Source of the DNA: Effrenium voratum
Lineage: Eukaryota; Sar; Dinophyceae; Suessiales; Symbiodiniaceae
Assembly: GCA_963377175.1 (NCBI GenBank)
Contig: CAUJNA010002957.1
Location: 687,501 to 751,500, forward strand
Reading direction: 5' to 3'
Length of the DNA: 64,000 nucleotides
Shown: positions 61,986 through 64,000 of the stretch, one piece after another
How the letters are laid out: each line of letters starts with the position of its first letter
Position numbering within the stretch: the first letter of the stretch is position 1
Program-made: the position numbers and the translations under genes
Notes under the pieces: generated by a model
The model's input: the letters and a program-made list of their open reading frames with translations, nothing else
What the model was told of the DNA's origin: nothing
The model's database searches: none

Positions 61986-63745
61986 CCCATTTTCTATACC
62001 TCAAGTTAGAACCCCAATGCTTTGCTGTTTGGGGAAAAATGGGATCCTTTGTTGCAGCGCCAAAAGTTGTGAGTGTTGACATGGAAATAGACTACATGGC
62101 TGGTGATTCTTTGGAAGCAAAGTAGCCAGAAAGCAGCAAGAGGTGCGGAGGGGCTTGAAACATTCCCAACGGAGGTCGCCTATGGAGCTTCTTTTTGCGC
62201 GCCCCATGGTCGGATGCTGGATCAGGATTCCCCATGTTTCCCCTAATCGATGATTTTAAACTTTTTTAGTCAATTTAAGTGATCTCCCTTTAAGGTCCAT
62301 TTAAGTGATCTTCCTTTAAGTGGGGTGGTGCTTAAAGGCGAGATTCAGGGAAACCTGCTGATCAACTGAGAATCAACATGTGCGTGAGGCAAGATTTGCC
62401 TAAAACTCCCTAGGAACTGCCGTTGAATGAACAAGTGTCTCCAACCAGAATCCGGTTTCCAAACACCAGCTGGTGCCTTCATTGGTGATACCTGGCTGAA
62501 CCTGGGCTTCCCCGTTCTTATCAGACGATCAAGCTTTTCGGATGCGATGGATAGATACTCTTCAAATGTAGACGATAAAACATTCTATGTCTGCGTGGCA
62601 AGACCAGCGCATGCATGTACTCACTCAGAGAACTTCATCCTTATCACGCAGGCATGTTGTTTCTCAGGGTGCAAACATGTATTTCCCCAAGGTTTGTAGG
62701 AGACCAAATGTGAGGAACGGTAGCCACCCAAATATTGACCGTTCTTGTGGGAGAGTGCAAATGTCAAGCCAAAGTTCAGCGACGTTCTACCCTGAGCCCG
62801 TGACCAACATGGGGATCAGCCCGCTCAATTGTGTAAGGGATGGTTCCACAGGGCGCATTTGGAAACTGGATAAGCGTTAGAACCTTTCCTGCTGACATGC
62901 GGCATCTTCTTTGTCTCGTGCGGAAAACTGGGGGTTTGCCACGGGAGCATTCTGACGGTCGTCCCGCAGGGTTTACCTCTTGACCCTGGTGAACAACTTG
63001 CCCCCTGAAAGTGTAGCATTTGAGGCAAACTTTGGACTGAAAGCATTTGAGCTATATGAAGCATTCTGTGTTAAAGGAATTAGACTGCAAGGGTCGTGCC
63101 CAGTTTATCAGCCATCACGGCCGAACAAACATATGAGCCTGAGGTTCTTGCAATGACCCTGAATGAGCTTGGTAGGCCGGAAGTGTTTTTCACTTGAGTT
63201 TGAGTGATCCCCCATGTCCAAGTCAGGACTACCGTTGTTTGAACAAGGTATGAATTTGTTGGCTTTGGGGAGCCCAAGACGTGACACTACATGCATGAAC
63301 AAAGCCTGCTCCAGCTGCCAGTTGGGATGGCTGAAACTCTTCGAATATTGGGAGAACGACTTTGCTTGTACCAACTGGTGCAGGAGTTTGTTTGCACAGT
63401 CGGGATACATCTCAAAATCCAGTGGCCAAAGGTGTTCAGGACCATTGAACACACATGCGTGCATGTGATCACACACAGTGCGTTGCAGCACAATGGAATG
63501 TAACCCGCTACATTACAAGACAGTAGGCTACATCGCAGTTCAGCATCGCACTGCAGTACAGTACTCTACATAGAAGTTTAAAGTCATGACCGCATTAATG
63601 CATCAATACTGAATGTGATACACCAACGCATTGACGCTTCTTGCATTATTAATTACAGCGTGTGTGTGTGTATATATATATATATTTTTACACACATACA
63701 CATACAAACGCACAAGTGACACAAATGCTGAAAGAAGCAGACCGC
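61986..63745. other. Unassigned interval
   Basis: A short tandem duplication ATTTAAGTGATCTyCCTTTAAG lies at about 62273-62320. A (GT)n/(AT)n run lies at 63660-63687. No gene recognised. Confidence 0.4.
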
Positions 63746-63749
63746 CTTG

Positions 63750-63980
63750 CTACCGAGGGCCAGTCCGGACGATTTCTGCCTGAGCGCTTTGCAGCACTGG
63801 CGCGGCATCGAGGCCCTGCTCGACACTTGGCACAATGCCGGACGGTTGCTTTGGGACCGTGTCAGTGTCGTGATGTGCCGCTGTGATCAAGTTTTCAAAG
63901 AGGGTCACCACGTGGTCAGCTGGGACAGCTGTTCACAAAATGCAAACGGATACGTTTGGCAGACCCTAATATGCAGATGA
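63750..63980 (+). CDS. Candidate coding segment near window end
   Basis: The frame reads SPDDFCLSALQHWRGIEALL then DTWHNAGRLLWDRVSVVMCR, with Trp/Leu helix spacing, and stops at 63978. Another frame over the same bases (GQSGRFLPERFAALARHRGP) is also open. Unrecognised, perhaps the start of a gene continuing beyond the window. Confidence 0.25.
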   Translation, partial: LPRASPDDFCLSALQHWRGIEALLDTWHNAGRLLWDRVSVVMCRCDQVFKEGHHVVSWDSCSQNANGYVWQTLICR

Positions 63981-64000
63981 TGGACATGGCATGTGGTTGT

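Overview
The window looks like draft nuclear sequence from a dinoflagellate, plausibly a Symbiodiniaceae-type genome. Reasons: two segments resemble the dinoflagellate spliced leader (23353-23368, and one inside each LTR); there are very large Copia-like and LINE-like polyproteins of the style known from these algae; simple repeats and minisatellites are abundant; recognisable host genes are nearly absent, with only short scattered coding-like segments. A run of exactly 100 N at 6819-6918 marks an assembly gap. No bacterial-style operons, CRISPR arrays, rRNA or tRNA genes were seen.

Layout. 0.5-2.3 kb: a 61-bp minisatellite and a short ATCATGATGCTG-type repeat. 3.9-4.6 kb: a strand-asymmetric polypurine tract. 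6.4-8.2 kb: a long GT/GC-rich microsatellite block containing the N gap. 8.8-23.3 kb: more minisatellites (about 60 bp and 41 bp), GATA, GTAG and GGAA arrays, and isolated short plus-strand coding-like segments that could be exons of intron-rich genes. 23.35-52.1 kb: a decayed LINE-like retrotransposon interrupted by a 17.9-kb LTR retrotransposon. 53.6-55.0 kb: remains of another RT/RNase H element. 55.29-55.37 kb: a 38-bp-stem foldback. 59.6-61.3 kb: a broken or intron-containing minus-strand gene, followed by a minisatellite at 61.3-62.0 kb. The rest is unassigned.

The centre of interest is the nested pair. The outer LINE-like element carries a C5 DNA methyltransferase region (motifs I, IV, VI and X all visible), then an uncharacterised conserved-looking region, a coiled coil, an AP endonuclease, a reverse transcriptase, a zinc-finger-like Cys/His cluster and RNase H. 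It is full of frameshifts. Into its coding sequence a Copia-type LTR element inserted (26729-44649, 350-bp LTRs, TSD GCTAG). Removing the element and one TSD copy rejoins the interrupted host frame.

The LTR element encodes Gag with two CCCH zinc fingers, an aspartic protease, integrase, RT and RNase H remnant, then a methyltransferase-like domain, and then roughly 2,200 codons of extra protein not expected in a Copia element. That extra part ends in a domain matching the Tpt1/KptA RNA 2'-phosphotransferase (ADP-ribosyl-transfer) family, with all key catalytic-type residues visible, followed by an acidic tail and a further unknown domain. The spliced-leader-like segment inside each LTR suggests a possible link between trans-splicing and LTR replication. 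Several frameshifts in an element with about 99% identical LTRs mean either a recently dead copy or assembly indels.
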